A stretch of DNA of 64,000 nucleotides from Vigna angularis (lineage: Eukaryota; Streptophyta; Magnoliopsida; Fabales; Fabaceae). Positions within the stretch are counted from its first letter, which is position 1. Every line of letters begins with the position of its first letter. Below the pieces are notes generated by a model. The model ran no database searches. It was not told the DNA's origin and saw only the letters and a list, made by a program, of their open reading frames with translations. Position numbers and translations under genes: made by a program. The stretch is from the NCBI RefSeq assembly GCF_016808095.1, contig NC_068974.1:33635090-33699089 (forward strand), written 5' to 3'. Positions 12,951 to 25,124 of this stretch are shown in pieces.

Positions 12951-13560
12951 AAGTTGGGGATGTGTGTAGAAGAGTTAGGCATGGATGTGTTGGTGTCCAC
13001 ACCAACATCAGGATTGTTTGGGACGTCTTTTGTGTGTGTACGTTATCCGATTGTTGTAGATAGACTTCAGTTCAAGGTAGACTTCACCCATTTACCTTTG
13101 CAAGGATTAAAAGTATTTCGAGAATGGATTGGCTATCCATCAAGCGCATCCTTATCAACTGTGATGATAAGGAGCTGTCGTTTCCGGATTAAGACAAAAA
13201 TGTCTTTGCAGATCGGCGTCGTGAAGCAAGACCTCTGGAAGGTGTTAGTTACTTCTTACTGTTATCACCGGTGTAAGCGACTCAAGTTTCGAAGCATGCG
13301 GAACGGGAGAGTTGGAGTGTAAAACCTTACAGTAAGTTTCGTGAAGAAGTTTCTGGTTTACCTCCTTCACGTAAGCATGAAGATCACCTTAGGACAATGC
13401 TTGACGTTAAGAGGAGATTTGTCAGTTCAAGTGCAACCAGTAAGAATTAAGGACGAACTGTCAAGTGAGTCAAGGTCATCTGGGATGGTAGAACAATCGA
13501 TTCTACCTGGAAGTTGGAGGTGAGATGAGAGAAACCTACCTCTACTTGTTCTGGTAAAGC
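12951..13560 (+). pseudogene. Collapsed protease-RT-integrase remnant
   Basis: Pieces of pol persist in different frames. Protease-like sequence continues after the gag stop (from about 12950, ending near 13320) with its catalytic motif destroyed. A scrap at about 13334-13448 joins the protease-RT boundary motif GLPPSR directly to a later RT motif (HEDHLRTML). A chromodomain-like tail (WDGRTIDSTW) lies near 13482-13511. Most of RT, RNase H and integrase have been deleted in at least two events. No functional enzyme can be read. Confidence 0.8.
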
Positions 13561-13590
13561 TTAATTTTCGAGGACGAAAATTTTTGTTGT

Positions 13591-13599
13591 TGGGGAGAA
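13591..13599 (+). promoter_or_regulatory. Polypurine tract
   Basis: TGGGGAGAA directly precedes the 3' LTR, in the place where the plus-strand primer is made. The GAGGACGAAAATT stretch just upstream is typical of plant gypsy elements. Confidence 0.8.
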
Positions 13600-16217
13600 T
13601 GTAAGGACCGTCTATTCTTTGGAAAAGAATAGTGGTGGAGGTGGGCCTCATGTGGGTGGTTACACGTTTCTGGAAGAAGGAGGGGCGGCTGCATTTTTGG
13701 AAGTGGGTCTCTCCACCTTTGCTGAACGTGCTCCAAGCACCACCAGGAAGCCTCCATCAGCATTATTTTCTTTTGGGCAGCAAACGTGGTGGTGGGTCTT
13801 CCCACTTTGAAAGTGTTCCAGCCACCAAGAAGTGCTCCAAGCACCATCATCACTTACCTTCATAGTGGGATTGAGCACTGAGGATAGAGAAGGGGGACGG
13901 CTGAGCTGGCACCAGCAGTGGAGTACACCAATTCCTTTCTTCTTAAAAAGGGAAATCAGGGATTGAAGGAGGTTGGATGCTGCAGCTGGAGAGGAGAGTA
14001 AGCTTGCTGCAGACTTGGGAGAAGTGAGGCAGAGGTCGTCCGGCGTTGTAGCTGCAAGCTTGAGGAAGGTAGATTCAAGTGAAGTGTTGGGTGCTACATC
14101 CAGAGGTGAGGCAGAGAACGTCCAGAGCTTTACTGAATTCAAGATTTGCTAGGAGGTCTTCAAGAGGTAAGGGGAGTTGGATTTTTGGGATGTTGATAGT
14201 GGTTGCATGAGTAGAATGCTGGAAAATTGTGGTTGTATGTATGGTTGGACTGAAATTTATGTATTGATTCATGTATGTAATCGTATATGTTTTTAGAATT
14301 GGAAGGAAATTGGAATTTCATAGCTTTCTAGTCTTTTGGAGAAGAAGTGAGGTAGTGATTTTGAGTATTTGGGGTCTAGAGTGTTATTGAGCCTTTGGAA
14401 CAGTTTCATCCACTGTATTGTGACTTGTTAGAGCCATCAAATTGATCAAAATAGGTGCAAAGTTGTAGAATTGGATTTTGGGTATCTAAGTTGTGAAGAT
14501 TGGAATTTTGTGGTTGAATTTGAGTATGAATCCCTTAAGAATTGAATAAGGGACGTTTATAATCAATTAGATGAGTCCAACCTAATATAAAACATGAATT
14601 TAGGGTGTTAGAAGTTAATAAAAAGGGTTGAAAATGGTAAAACGAGGTTCTGGCCTCAAATCTGCAGAATTCTGCATTCTGCAGAATTCTCGCCCGGGCG
14701 CCCCTGTCGCGCCCAGGCGCGAGTGGCACTGGAAACGCCGCGCCCAGTATGTCGCGCTCGAGCGCGAGATGCTGCGGAGCGCGTTCGTCCTTGCAAGTTG
14801 AGCGTTCGTCCAAATAGTTGGCGTTCGTCCGAATAGTGAGCGTTCGTCCTTGAGTTGCAAGTTGAGTGTTCGTCCAAATAGTGAGTGAGCGTTCGTCCTT
14901 GAGTGCATGTTGAGCGTTCGTCCAAACAGTTAGTTGGCGTTCGTCCGAATAGTTGAGCGTTCGTCCAAATAGTGAGTGAGCGTTCGTCCTTGAGTGCATG
15001 TTGAGCGTTCGTCCAAACAGTTAGTTGGCGTTCGTCCGAATAGTTGAGCGTTCGTCCGTGCATGTTGAGCGTTCGTCCAAACAGTTAGTGAGCGTTCCTC
15101 CGAATATGGAGCGTTCGTCCAGTGAGTGAGCGTTCGTCCAATAGTGTCCAGTGAATAGTGCTCGTCCAAATAGTATTTTTCAAATATGTTGAATTTTAAG
15201 TTCCTTTGCTTTTAAATTGAACTATGTGTAATAATGTTTGGAATATATGCTGTGATGAAATTTACGTGAAAGTATGTGAATATATGAGATATGTTAATTT
15301 ATTGTGAAAATATAATTGTGAATGTGGACAATGAATTGGAGTATGATTTGGACATCTCGGGGAGAGATGGACGAAAGTGTTATGAGGGGCGTTGTTGTTG
15401 TTCTGTATAACTGTAGTGAACTTTGTATTTTGGTCTGTCTATCCCTACACTCAAAGCATTGTTGGTACTCAAGTAGAGGAGAACAATGTAAGTGGTGAGA
15501 GTAGAGGGAGGTCCTCGTCTATAGTCTTTGAATTTAGACATAGACAGCTTGGGGGATTTACCTTGCTAGTGTTGGAGAAAGACCAGCTGAACTATGCAAG
15601 TGCAAAGACGACTGATAGTTCGACAGTTATACAAATCCGGATGAGTCGTGTGTTGGGAATTTACCTTGTATAGTGTTGGAGAGTGCCAGCTGAACTATGC
15701 GAGCGTAAATATGAGTTATGACTTACTCTGCATAGTGTTGGAGTGTGCCAGCTGAACTATGTAGGTGTAAGGATGAGTTGTATGAGGTTATGAGATGTGG
15801 TTTATGAGTATGTTTTAATTGTTCCTGTATATGATGACATGAAGTAACTGTGTTGTACTTCTAACATGCTTTTATATCTAGCTCACCCTTGCATTGTTTT
15901 TGTTATGTGCTGTTTGGGTATGTGTCTTTGGCGATGATCATCCACTTGGATGGGAGCAGATGTTGTCGCGGAGATTCCTTTGGAGCAAGAGCTGGAGGAT
16001 ACTAAGGTTGCGGAGTAGTCTTCTTAGGAGTTGCCCATCTGAGCACGTGTAGTGTTCGACTCTTTAAGCTATTTAAGTTTGAATTTCCGTTTTCTTTTAT
16101 TTTTGGATGACTGTAATTTTACATTTAATTACACGTCATGATCCGACTGTTCTCTATATTTGGAATGTTGACGTCTTGATTATGTAATATTTGTTATTAT
16201 ATAATCGGGATGTTACA
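13600..16217 (+). repeat. 3' LTR of the gypsy element
   Basis: 2618 bp, the same length as the 5' LTR and apparently one mismatch from it. It carries the same GC-palindrome block and array (about 14689-15170). Confidence 0.93.
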
Positions 16218-18235
16218 GAACACATATAAATCCATTTTTGTCAAACCTTCACGAATTTCTTTTTTATATCACTTTCAAAGTGTATTTATTAATCTTACTA
16301 ATTGTTTCCTCTTTAAACAAGTTTAGGCGCATAGTTAAGTGGTTGAAACTCTTCCGTACAAATAATTAATTAATGTGAAGCAGTAAAAAATGAAAAAACA
16401 ACCATTCTTAAAATAAATCAAATAAAATTAAAATTATTCACAGTTAAATAAAATAAAAAGAACATATGCTTCTGAACTTTTAGATGAATGAGTCATTGAC
16501 GCAATTATATTTTTTCGATAAAGAAAAGATATAATTTACGTTATTCAACTTTCTATTCAGACGTGCTTTTAGGATCGTCCAGAAAGAGAAATTTGTTATT
16601 TTAATTAGGAGAATATACATTTATGAACATGATGTGCTAAATCAAAAAAGCGCGTTCCGACTACCAAAACCAAAAATACAAAAGAAAAAAACTTCAAAAG
16701 TCCGTCTTGGTATAATTATTATCCGCCATTGGTTGACACGGAATTTATTCTAAGCTGTATTTAGTACCTTTTGATTTGGCAACTCCAAATTTGCACTAGT
16801 TAAGAATGTTTCCATTTGAACAAATAAATTTAAAAGAGAATGTAAACTAAATATAATAAGAGTAGTTTATAATGTATAAATGAGAGTAAATTCTATTTTA
16901 TAGAGAGGAATGAAATTAAATTAAATTTCACAAAATTGATTATAACGTTTGCATAATCTAATTCAATTTGATAAAATCAATTTATAAGATGAGATTTGTA
17001 CCTATTTACATATTATAAATTAGTTTTATTTTTAGTTGATATAAGATTTTCAACTATTAAAATTTAAAATAAAATATTCTATATATTTTTTACATGTCTG
17101 AATAATGCATAAGAAGTGATATGTTTTAATATAGAAAAAGAAGTGGGAAACAACGCGGCCAAGAAAAAAAGATAAAAAATGTAAAGAGGTGTATATAATA
17201 TGATGTAGGGGAATGCGAGAATGGTAACCATGAAAGAGGAATTTGATGCTATGTTTATGGTTGAAGGGTGCGTTTGGAAATATTTTATTTAGATGCATTT
17301 TGTTTGTTTAGGGTGTGATTGAAGAAAAGAAGCATCTATCACATATATGATGGGATGCCTAAGTACTTCAAAGTGGGGCTATTCTTATGACCTAATTTCA
17401 TTGCTACTTCATTTCTCCACCATCTATACTTCTTTTTAAAGTTTGCTTCATAATTCATCGATAAAAAAATTACGGTTAAATAAAAGAAATTATATAAATC
17501 TCCAAAGTAAAATTTTAAAAATACGAGAAATAATTTTAATTGAATTAAAATTTTCAATTTGTTGAAAAGAGACGCGCGTACAGGTAGATACTTTACAGCA
17601 ACGATGATGAAGGGTCAACAATCAGGAAAGTCCGTTTCCCATTCAGGACTTCCGATACATTCAGTTTTTCTTTCTTTAATATTTTATGTACGATTCTGTT
17701 TGCAAAATTAGTGCATAAATAACGTATAATAGTTCCTACGTGGATATTTTAATATTTGTAAATTGTTGATGTATTTATGGCCCGCACGGCTATCCTACAC
17801 CAAGCATGCCGAACAGTTTGGAAGAAGAAGAACTAGCTAAAGAGTGATTGAATGTGATAGAATCAAGGTGTAGGAGGCCAGGAATAGAGAAGTCCAACTT
17901 TAAGTTAATAAACAGATTTTTTTACAAGGATTAAGGTAAATGATAATTAGAGATAATTGAACTGAGATTGAGTCAAAATTAGTCTTAAGTTCATGTCAGA
18001 AATATAAATACAGGTTAAAGTTAAAAAATAGGTGATCATATTTATTGTGTATTTATTACCACTTCGCTGAATTACCGAATATTTTGTTGACTTTAACTTC
18101 CAAGAACTTTTGATGACAGATATCCTTCAAGACCATAAGTAAAAGCAAAGATTTAATTTAGAGATCAAACTTAAAAAAAAAAATATACATGTATTTGAAG
18201 TAACTAAACCTCATATCCAAAATAATTGATATTTT
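16218..18235. other. AT-rich intergenic DNA
   Basis: About 2 kb with no recognisable coding sequence, transposon ends or RNA genes. It starts with the GAACA duplicate of the gypsy element. Confidence 0.6.
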
Positions 18236-18729
18236 TAAAGAGAATGGGCCAGACTTGTAAAGAGCGGGCCCAATGGCTTCAACCCAAAACGCACCCACTA
18301 ATACCAAAACGCAAAACTCACTTGCGTTAGAAGATCCCTCGCAATCAGATGGTAGGTGGCTGGCAACGTGGGACGCATCTCGTGAATGGAAATGAAGGTT
18401 CTAGGGCTTCCATGGAAACCGGTCGTCGGAGCAAGCAGCTGTCTTCACCGGAGACGATGGGAGAGAAGACCGAAAAGAAGAAGAGGAAAGGCACGGTTTA
18501 AAGGTTAGTGAAAGAGATCTCTGTTAGCTCTTTAGAAGAAAAGAATGTCTAATATTATTGCTTGAGTATTGTACGTTCTTACAGAGTTGAATGTTAAGGG
18601 GAAAACTCTATTTATAGAGTTATGAAGGGGAAGGGAAAATAACTGAAAACAGAAAGCTAACCTAACACGTAACCTAACTTGATTACTGTATTTGAAAACA
18701 GTAATCTATTTAACCAATAATACTTAATA
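18236..18729 (-). repeat. 3' LTR of copia element 1
   Basis: 494 bp, nearly identical to 25140-25633. It is followed at 18730-18742 (minus strand CTTGAGGGGAGGC) by the polypurine tract. Confidence 0.92.
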
Positions 18730-18757
18730 GCCTCCCCTCAAGCTGGATGGTGTATAG

Positions 18758-19081
18758 TGATGAGGCCCAATTTAACTTGTTAGCCGTTGCTAGGACTCGG
18801 GTTCAATCCCCAAATCCCCGGCAACGGCGCCAAAAACTTGATGAGGCCCAATTTAACTTGTTAGCCGTTGCTAGGACTCGGGTTCAATCCCCAAATCCCC
18901 GGCAACGGCGCCAAAAACTTGATGAGGCCTAATTTAACTTGTTAGCCGTTGCTAGGACTCGGGTTCAATCCCCAAATCCCTGGCAACGGCGCCAAAAACT
19001 TGATGAGGCCCAATTTAACTTGTTAGCCGTTGCTAGGACTCGGGTTCAATCCCCAAATCCTTGGCAACGGCACTAAAAACT
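18758..19081 (-). repeat. Four 81-bp tandem units carrying the tRNA-Asp primer-binding site
   Basis: Units start at 18758, 18839, 18920 and 19001, each exactly 81 bp. The first contains TCCCCGGCAACGGCGCCA (18815-18832), the 3' end of plant tRNA-Asp read on the plus strand; so on the element strand it is a primer-binding site. An overlapping T-arm-like stretch (CGGGTTCAATCCCC) precedes it. The fourth unit, nearest the rest of the LTR, is degenerate (GGCACTA in place of GGCGCCA) and matches the single unit of the LTR at 62108. Confidence 0.9.
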
Positions 19082-20003
19082 TGTTAGCTCAAAAAATACG
19101 TGTTGGGCTCGATTTCGACAAGTGCACCGAATCGTTCAAGTAATAAACCGGTAAGACCGGGTATCGTTTTCCCAAGAGACTCGTAATACTAGAGAATTGT
19201 GCGATTAACAACTCATATAGACTCAATAACATAACATCAATATACAGAACAAGTGCAGGAATGTAAATTGATACATAATTACAAGGTTGGACTTTGGTAT
19301 TGAAGGCACTTGAAAATGGAAAAGACTAGAAATGGTATGAAATGACATTGTTAAGGCTAGTTTTCACCAATGCACTCTTGTGTATGACCAATTTCGTCTC
19401 CTCTCTATCAATTTACTAAAGTCAATCCACTAAAACACTCTAGCCCTAATTCCTTAGGTGAAAGAGCCTAGGTTTTCTTTATCAAACCCCAATTCCTTGG
19501 CAATCTAACAAGCAAAACCCGCATTAAAGAATTGGGATCTAAGACAACATGTGAATCATCTTCCATTCCTAGAATCAATGACCCACAAGGACTCCTATTT
19601 CAGTTCCGGATTTCATCTTACGTTCCCATAATCCATAAAACCCCAAAATCAAGTCATGAACGTTCCCATTACATGCAAGCTTTAAGATCGGAAACAAGAA
19701 TACTAGCAATTGATAGAAAAGGCATATATATAATCAAATCATTCAACAATTACACAAGAATTCAAAGGCTACAACTAATCCCAACAAGATGGGTTTGGTT
19801 CTCCATTTCCATGGAGAACCCTAAGCTTACAAACATGGAAGATGGAAGAAGAAGGAGACCCAAAGGAAGAGGAGGAGATGTTCCCACAAGCTCCTCACGC
19901 CCTCCATGAGCTCCAGCCGTGAAATCGCGCCTCCAAATGACCAAAGACCCTTAACCCTTCGCGTTTCTGGGTTAAATAAGCTGTCTGCCACATCAGTAAA
20001 AAT

Positions 20004-20490
20004 CGCGCCCGGGCGCCCTCTGTCAGTCGCGCCCGAGCGCGAAGCTCTCGCAAAAATTCAAATCTGGCAAAAAGTTGCGCCCGGGCGCCCCTCTGTTTTC
20101 GCACCCGAGCGCGAGCCTCTCGCATTTGGACGAACGTCCTTCAATCTGGCCGAGCGTCCTCTTTCCTGGACGAGCGTACTGGACGAGCGTCCTCTGCCTG
20201 GCTGGACGAGCGTCCACTTCTGCCTGGCTGGACGAGCGTTCTCTGCCTGGGACGAACGACCTCTCCTGGACGAACGTCCTCCTTCTGCATGGACGAACGT
20301 CTGCTTCTTGGACGAGCGCCTGCTGCTTCTGGACGAGCGTCCCCCTCTCTTGGACGAGCGCCTGCTTCTGGGACGAGCGTCCTCGGACGAGCGTCCTCCT
20401 GGACGAACGTCCGCTCTCTTGGACGAGCGCCCTCTCTTCTCTTTTGGACGAACGTTCTGAATCTTGGACGGACGTCCTGATTGTGCGAGT
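20004..20490 (-). repeat. CpG-dense module: GC palindromes plus GGACGARCGTCC array (solo LTR)
   Basis: GC palindromes (GCGCCCGGGCGCC, GCGCCCGAGCGCG) at 20004-20120 are followed by about 18 GGACGAACGTCC or GGACGAGCGTCC units at 20127-20480 with CT-rich spacers. Long open frames across it in several frames (Asp-Glu-Arg repeats) are artefacts. Confidence 0.85.
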
Positions 20491-20738
20491 GTCCTGCATG
20501 TGTGGCGAGCGTTTCTCCGTGCTAACTTCTTGGTCCAGTTCTATACATGGTTGGAGAATCTTCCAAGCTCATTTTTAGCTACAAAATAAGGGATTATTGA
20601 TGAAAGTACATCACAGTAGCCAAAAACACAAATATATAGAAAACAAGACAAAACAAGAGGATTAAGCAAGTTATATGTTAGAAAGGAGTTGATTTTGCTA
20701 TTAAAATGATGCTTAAAATATGGTATAATTTAGCATTA

Positions 20739-23700
20739 TCATATAGTTGCCAGTTCAAGCTTGGGAACAATAGATTTGAACCGAACACGGTGAGGAAACT
20801 TGGTAAATATGTCTGCTAGTTGTTCATCTGAGCGAATGGGGAGAAGATGTAAAAGATTAGCTTGCACCTTTTCACGAACAACATGGCAGTCAAGCTCTAT
20901 ATGCTTGGTTCTTTCGTGAAAACTCTGATTATGGGCTATATGTCGGGCAGATTTGTTGTCACAGTATAGGGCTGGGATCCCAGCTTCCTTGATCTGTAAG
21001 TCCTCTAAGAGATAGTGTATCCATTGTAGCTCACAAGTAGTGGCTGCCAAAGCACGATATTCAGCCTCAGTGGAGGATCTGGAAACAGTGCTCTATTTTT
21101 TTGATTTCCAAGAGATGAGTGATGACCCGAGGAAGACGCAAAAACCTGTAGTGGACCTCCTACTGGTGGGGCAGGTTGCCCAATCTGAATCACTGAAGGC
21201 CTTTAGCTGTATGGGAGAATCAGTTGGGAATAATAGTCCTTCTGAGGGTTTAGACTTAATGTACCTAAGAACATGTTGAATAGCCCGATAATGGTAGTCA
21301 GTTGGAGATTGCATGAATTGACTCAATAAATTAATAGAGAAACACAAATCAGGTCTAGTGTTAGTGAGATAGAGCAACTTCCCTATTAATCTTTGGTATG
21401 AGGTTGGATCTTTCAAATAGCTATCAGTTTTGTATAGGGTGCTCGTGTCACTCAAAAAAGGGGTTGAACAGGGCTTGCAACTCTGCATTCCTGTCTCCTC
21501 AAGTATGTCTAAGGCATATTTTCTTTGAGACAAATGAATTCCTTTCTGGGACCTTGCCACCTCCAATCCTAGGAAATATTTGAGTTCTCCTAGATCTTTT
21601 ACTTGGAACCGGTTATGCAAAAGGCTCTTTATGTGATTAATTTCTGTCATAGAATTCCCTGCTAGTATGATGTCATCAACATAAACAAGTAGGGCTGTGA
21701 AACCAGTAGGTGTCCCTTTGATGAAGAGAGAATGATCACTCTTTGACTGTATATAGCTAACAGAGGTAAGAAAAGTGGACAACTTTTCAAACCATTGTCT
21801 ACTAGCTTGCTTTAGGCCATATAATGACTTAGTGAGTTTGCAGACTTGGCCTTCCTTTTGAATATTAAGACCAGGAGGTGGCTCCATGTAGACTTCCTCA
21901 TTTAAGTCTCCATGAAGGAAGGCATTATTCACATCCAGTTGATGTAAAAACCAGTTTTTAGAAGCTGCCAGCGCAATTAGTAGTCTAACGGTAGTTAGCT
22001 TGGCAACGGGAGAGAAGGTGTCTAAATAATCTATCCCTTCTTGCTGGGTGTAGCCCTTAGCAACTAGACGGGCCTTGTACCTTTCTATGGTGCCATCAGC
22101 CCTGTATTTAATCTTGTATACCCATCTGCACCCAATGGCAGTTTTCCCTTGAGGAAGCTGTGTTAGAAACCACGTGTTGTTATCCTTCAAGGCTTTTATT
22201 TCCTGGTGCATTGCCTCTGCCCATTCACTTACATCTTTGGCCTCATTGTAAGAGTGGGGCTCACTGTTAGCAGTGATAGCCATGGTATATCTTGAATGCT
22301 TTTCTGTCAGGGAATCACAACATAATAGATTAGAAATGGGGTAAGGGGTTGTAAACTTATTTTCCATAGACAAGGATTGATTAACCTGGTGGATGTAGTC
22401 ATCTAGATATCTTGGAGGTTTTCTGATCCTGTCAGATCTCCTGTATCCGTGATCCCCTTCATCGTTATCAATCTCATTATCAATGCTATTCTCTTCGACA
22501 ATGTCATGCTGTATTTCTTCTTCTGCAAACCTTTCATCATTATTAGAGGTAGAATTGCCTAAGGAATCATTAAGAAAGGCAATTCTGTCAACTTCTTCAC
22601 CATCCACTCTTATGTTGTTCTGCTGATCCTTCCAAGGAAAAACATCTTCATAAAAAATAATGTTCCTACTTATAAACAGCTCTCTAGTATTGATGTCAAG
22701 GACAATATAACCCTTGACTCCACTTTTGTATCCAAGGAAAATTCCTTTCCTTGCTCTTGGGTCAAGTTTGCTCCGGCCAGCTGCAAGGGTGGAAGCAAAA
22801 CAGAGGCATCCAAAAGTTTTTAAATCTAAATAAGTGGGGGGAACATCGTAGATGCGATCATGAGGGGTTTTGTTGTTAAGAATGGGAGTAGGCAATCTGT
22901 TTATTAGGCATACAGCATGGCTAACAGCATAAGACCAATAGGCATTAGGTATACTGGATTGGAACATAAGGCTACGGGTGACATTTAAAATGTGTTGGTG
23001 CTTACGTTCAACAACTGAATTCTGCTCAGGGGTCTCAACACAACTAGTTTGATGACTAATACCATGTAAGTTATAGAAGTTGACACAGTTGAATTCAGGT
23101 CCGTTATCAGTTCTAACAGTCTTAATAATTTTACCAAACTGATTCTTAATCTTGATAATAAAATTCTGTAATAAGTCTCTAGTTTGGCCCTTATTGTTCA
23201 TCAAAAAAATCCATGTATGTCGGCTATAATCATCAACAATAGTAAGAAAGTATTTATGTCCATGAACAAAAGAAATAGAATAAGGACCCCAGATATCACA
23301 GTGAATCATCTCAAAACATTCAGTAGATAGAGAATTACTTATAGGGAAAGACAATTTATGTTGTTTAGCATAGTGGCAAACATCACAAACTGTATCAGTA
23401 TTCATTTTGACATAGGGAAAATGTTCACAAATCTGTTTGACAGCCTTGTGTCCAGGATGGCCTAGTCTATAGTGCCATAGATTTACATCAACATGTTTAA
23501 AAGAAAAAACAGTTTTTGGAACAAGGTCCTGATCAGAATCTGGAAAAGTTTGTAAGTAGTAGAGACCCTTGTAAGAGTTAGCACACCCAATCATCTTCAA
23601 TGTAGAATTCTCCCTTATCTGGCAAACCTCAGAAGAAAAAATTAGGCTACAATTCAAGTCTTTTATAAGACTTTGAACAGAGATTAAGTTGAAAGAAAAA

Positions 23701-25073
23701 TCAGGGATATAAAGCACATTAAAAATCACAAAATCTCTAGAAAATTGAACAGTTCCTGCATGTTTGGCAGTGATGACAGAATTATTAGGCAATTTAACAG
23801 TAATGGGTTTAATCTTATAGAAGGTAACAAAATTCCTTTTCTCATGGGTCACATGATCAGTGGCCCCAGTGTCAATAATCCAAGAGAAAGTACCTGGTTT
23901 GTCCTCCTTGTCATTCCTCTGCATCTGATTGATCTTATGTGTAGGTTCATCAGCTTTCTCAATCATTTTTAGGAGTTTTTCAATCTGGTCTGGGGTGAGT
24001 TTGTCGAAAGTAGTGCTGGTATCTCCCTGATGAGTATTATCTGGTCCAGAACTGCTTTGGCAGACATTGGTAGAATTCCAGCCACTTCTCTTCTCTGGAT
24101 TGTTGTCATTCTTTTTGTACCAAGGTGGAAAACCATGCTTGGAGTAGCACTCATCCACAGTGTGATTCATCTTGTTGCAGTAAGAGCACTGTTTCCCGTA
24201 ATTGGGATTCTTTCCTCTGCCTCTTCCCAGACCGTGTGACCCAACACCACGACCTTGATTTTTCCAGGTCTGGTCTGGTTTCCAACTGCTGTTCTTGTTA
24301 GCAACATTGGCTATGACTCTACTGGTTTCAGTGGAGTGATTATGGCTTGCAGTGCTAGATTCGGACCTTTCTTGTCTCTCTTGTTGCATAATGAGAGAGA
24401 AAACACGATTGATGTTTGGCAGAGGTTCCATCAACAAAATCTGGGTCCAGACAGTATTATAAGTGTCATTTAACCCCTTTAAAAAACATATAACGTGCTC
24501 TACTTCTCTGTATTTTAGAGAAGTTTTTGAGAGTTCACAGCTGCAAGGTATTTCACAAGTACAGTTTGGTATGGGTCTAAGATATTCCAATTCTTCCCAG
24601 AGAATTTTTAAGTCAGTAAAGAATTGATTAACAGTTCTTTCCCCTTGTTTGATTGAATGAATGTCTTGGAGAAGATCAGAGATTTTAAAATAATCACCTT
24701 TAGAAAATCTCTCCTTTAGCTCTTCCCACAATTCTTTAGCTTCTTCAACGTATATTACACTTTCTGCAATTTCTGGAGAAAGTGTTTTTATAATCCACGA
24801 GAGTACCATCATGTTGCATCTTTCCCATGTATCAAACAAAGCTTCATGTTTCTTGGGTTTCTTGATAGACCCATCTATAAATTTGATCTTGTTTTTGGAT
24901 AGGAGTGCTCTTCTCATGCTTCTGCTCCAAGAGGAGTAATTATTCTCACCCAGGACTTGAGAGATGAGGGTTAATCCTGGATTCTCCCCTGGGTGCAAGT
25001 AGAAAGGACTGGCAGATTGGTCTGTGGTATCCATGGTAGAAGGAAACAAGAAACTATGCAAGAAACTATGCAA
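20739..25073 (-). pseudogene. Copia 1 gag-pol, one in-frame stop
   Basis: One continuous minus-strand frame from the ATG at 25073 (another in-frame ATG at residue 14 may be the true start). Approximate landmarks: gag domain 20-240; zinc knuckle C296-C309; protease Asp401-Thr-Gly-Ala; integrase with HHCC near 535-566 and D593, D656, E689; RT with YVDD at 1131-1134; RNase H from about 1290. A TAG at 21093-21095 stops the frame after 1326 residues, where relatives usually have Gln. The same frame stays open beyond it through the rest of RNase H to 20739. The last codons are cut off by the nested solo LTR, whose TGA now ends the frame. Otherwise every enzyme motif is present. Confidence 0.9.
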
Positions 25074-25124
25074 GAATCATCAAAGAACAAAAACTGGGCA
25101 GCGGAAATGAGGTGGGTATGGTTT

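Larger units (their letters stand above)
8910..16217 (+). mobile_element. Non-autonomous Ty3/gypsy (Tekay/chromovirus-like) LTR retrotransposon
   Basis: A 7.3-kb element begins TGTAAGG and ends TGTTACA, flanked by the 5-bp target-site duplication GAACA (8905-8909 and 16218-16222). It has two 2618-bp LTRs, an initiator-tRNA-Met primer-binding site, a gag frame with two zinc knuckles, and a polypurine tract. The internal region is only 2072 bp. Reverse transcriptase, RNase H and integrase are reduced to fragments, so movement must have used proteins from another copy. Lineage is suggested by very long LTRs, two knuckles and a chromodomain-like scrap at the end of pol; Tekay is the likeliest assignment but is not proven. 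Confidence 0.9.
18758..20741 (-). mobile_element. Solo LTR of an Athila-like gypsy element nested in copia 1
   Basis: A 1984-bp segment with TG...CA ends, flanked by the 5-bp duplication TATAG (18753-18757 and 20742-20746). It is highly similar, in opposite orientation, to the 1700-bp LTR at 62108-63807, including the U3 start TGATAATGCTAAATTATACC. The extra length is mostly three additional 81-bp primer-site units. Its terminal TGATAA now supplies the stop codon of the copia gene it interrupts. Confidence 0.9.

Noticed and set aside
18758..19081. A tRNA-Asp gene cluster or CRISPR-like array
   Set aside because: The units hold only the 3' acceptor/T-arm part, without anticodon arm or promoter boxes, and there are no variable spacers; this is an LTR-internal tandem repeat in a plant genome.
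19906..20578. Arg/Asp-rich open frames on both strands (and their counterparts at 62338-62785)
   Set aside because: Artefacts of the CpG-rich 12-bp array; open in several frames at once, no domain.
21048..21095. Frameshift between RT and RNase H in copia 1
   Set aside because: Both sides are in the same frame; the break is a single TAG codon.
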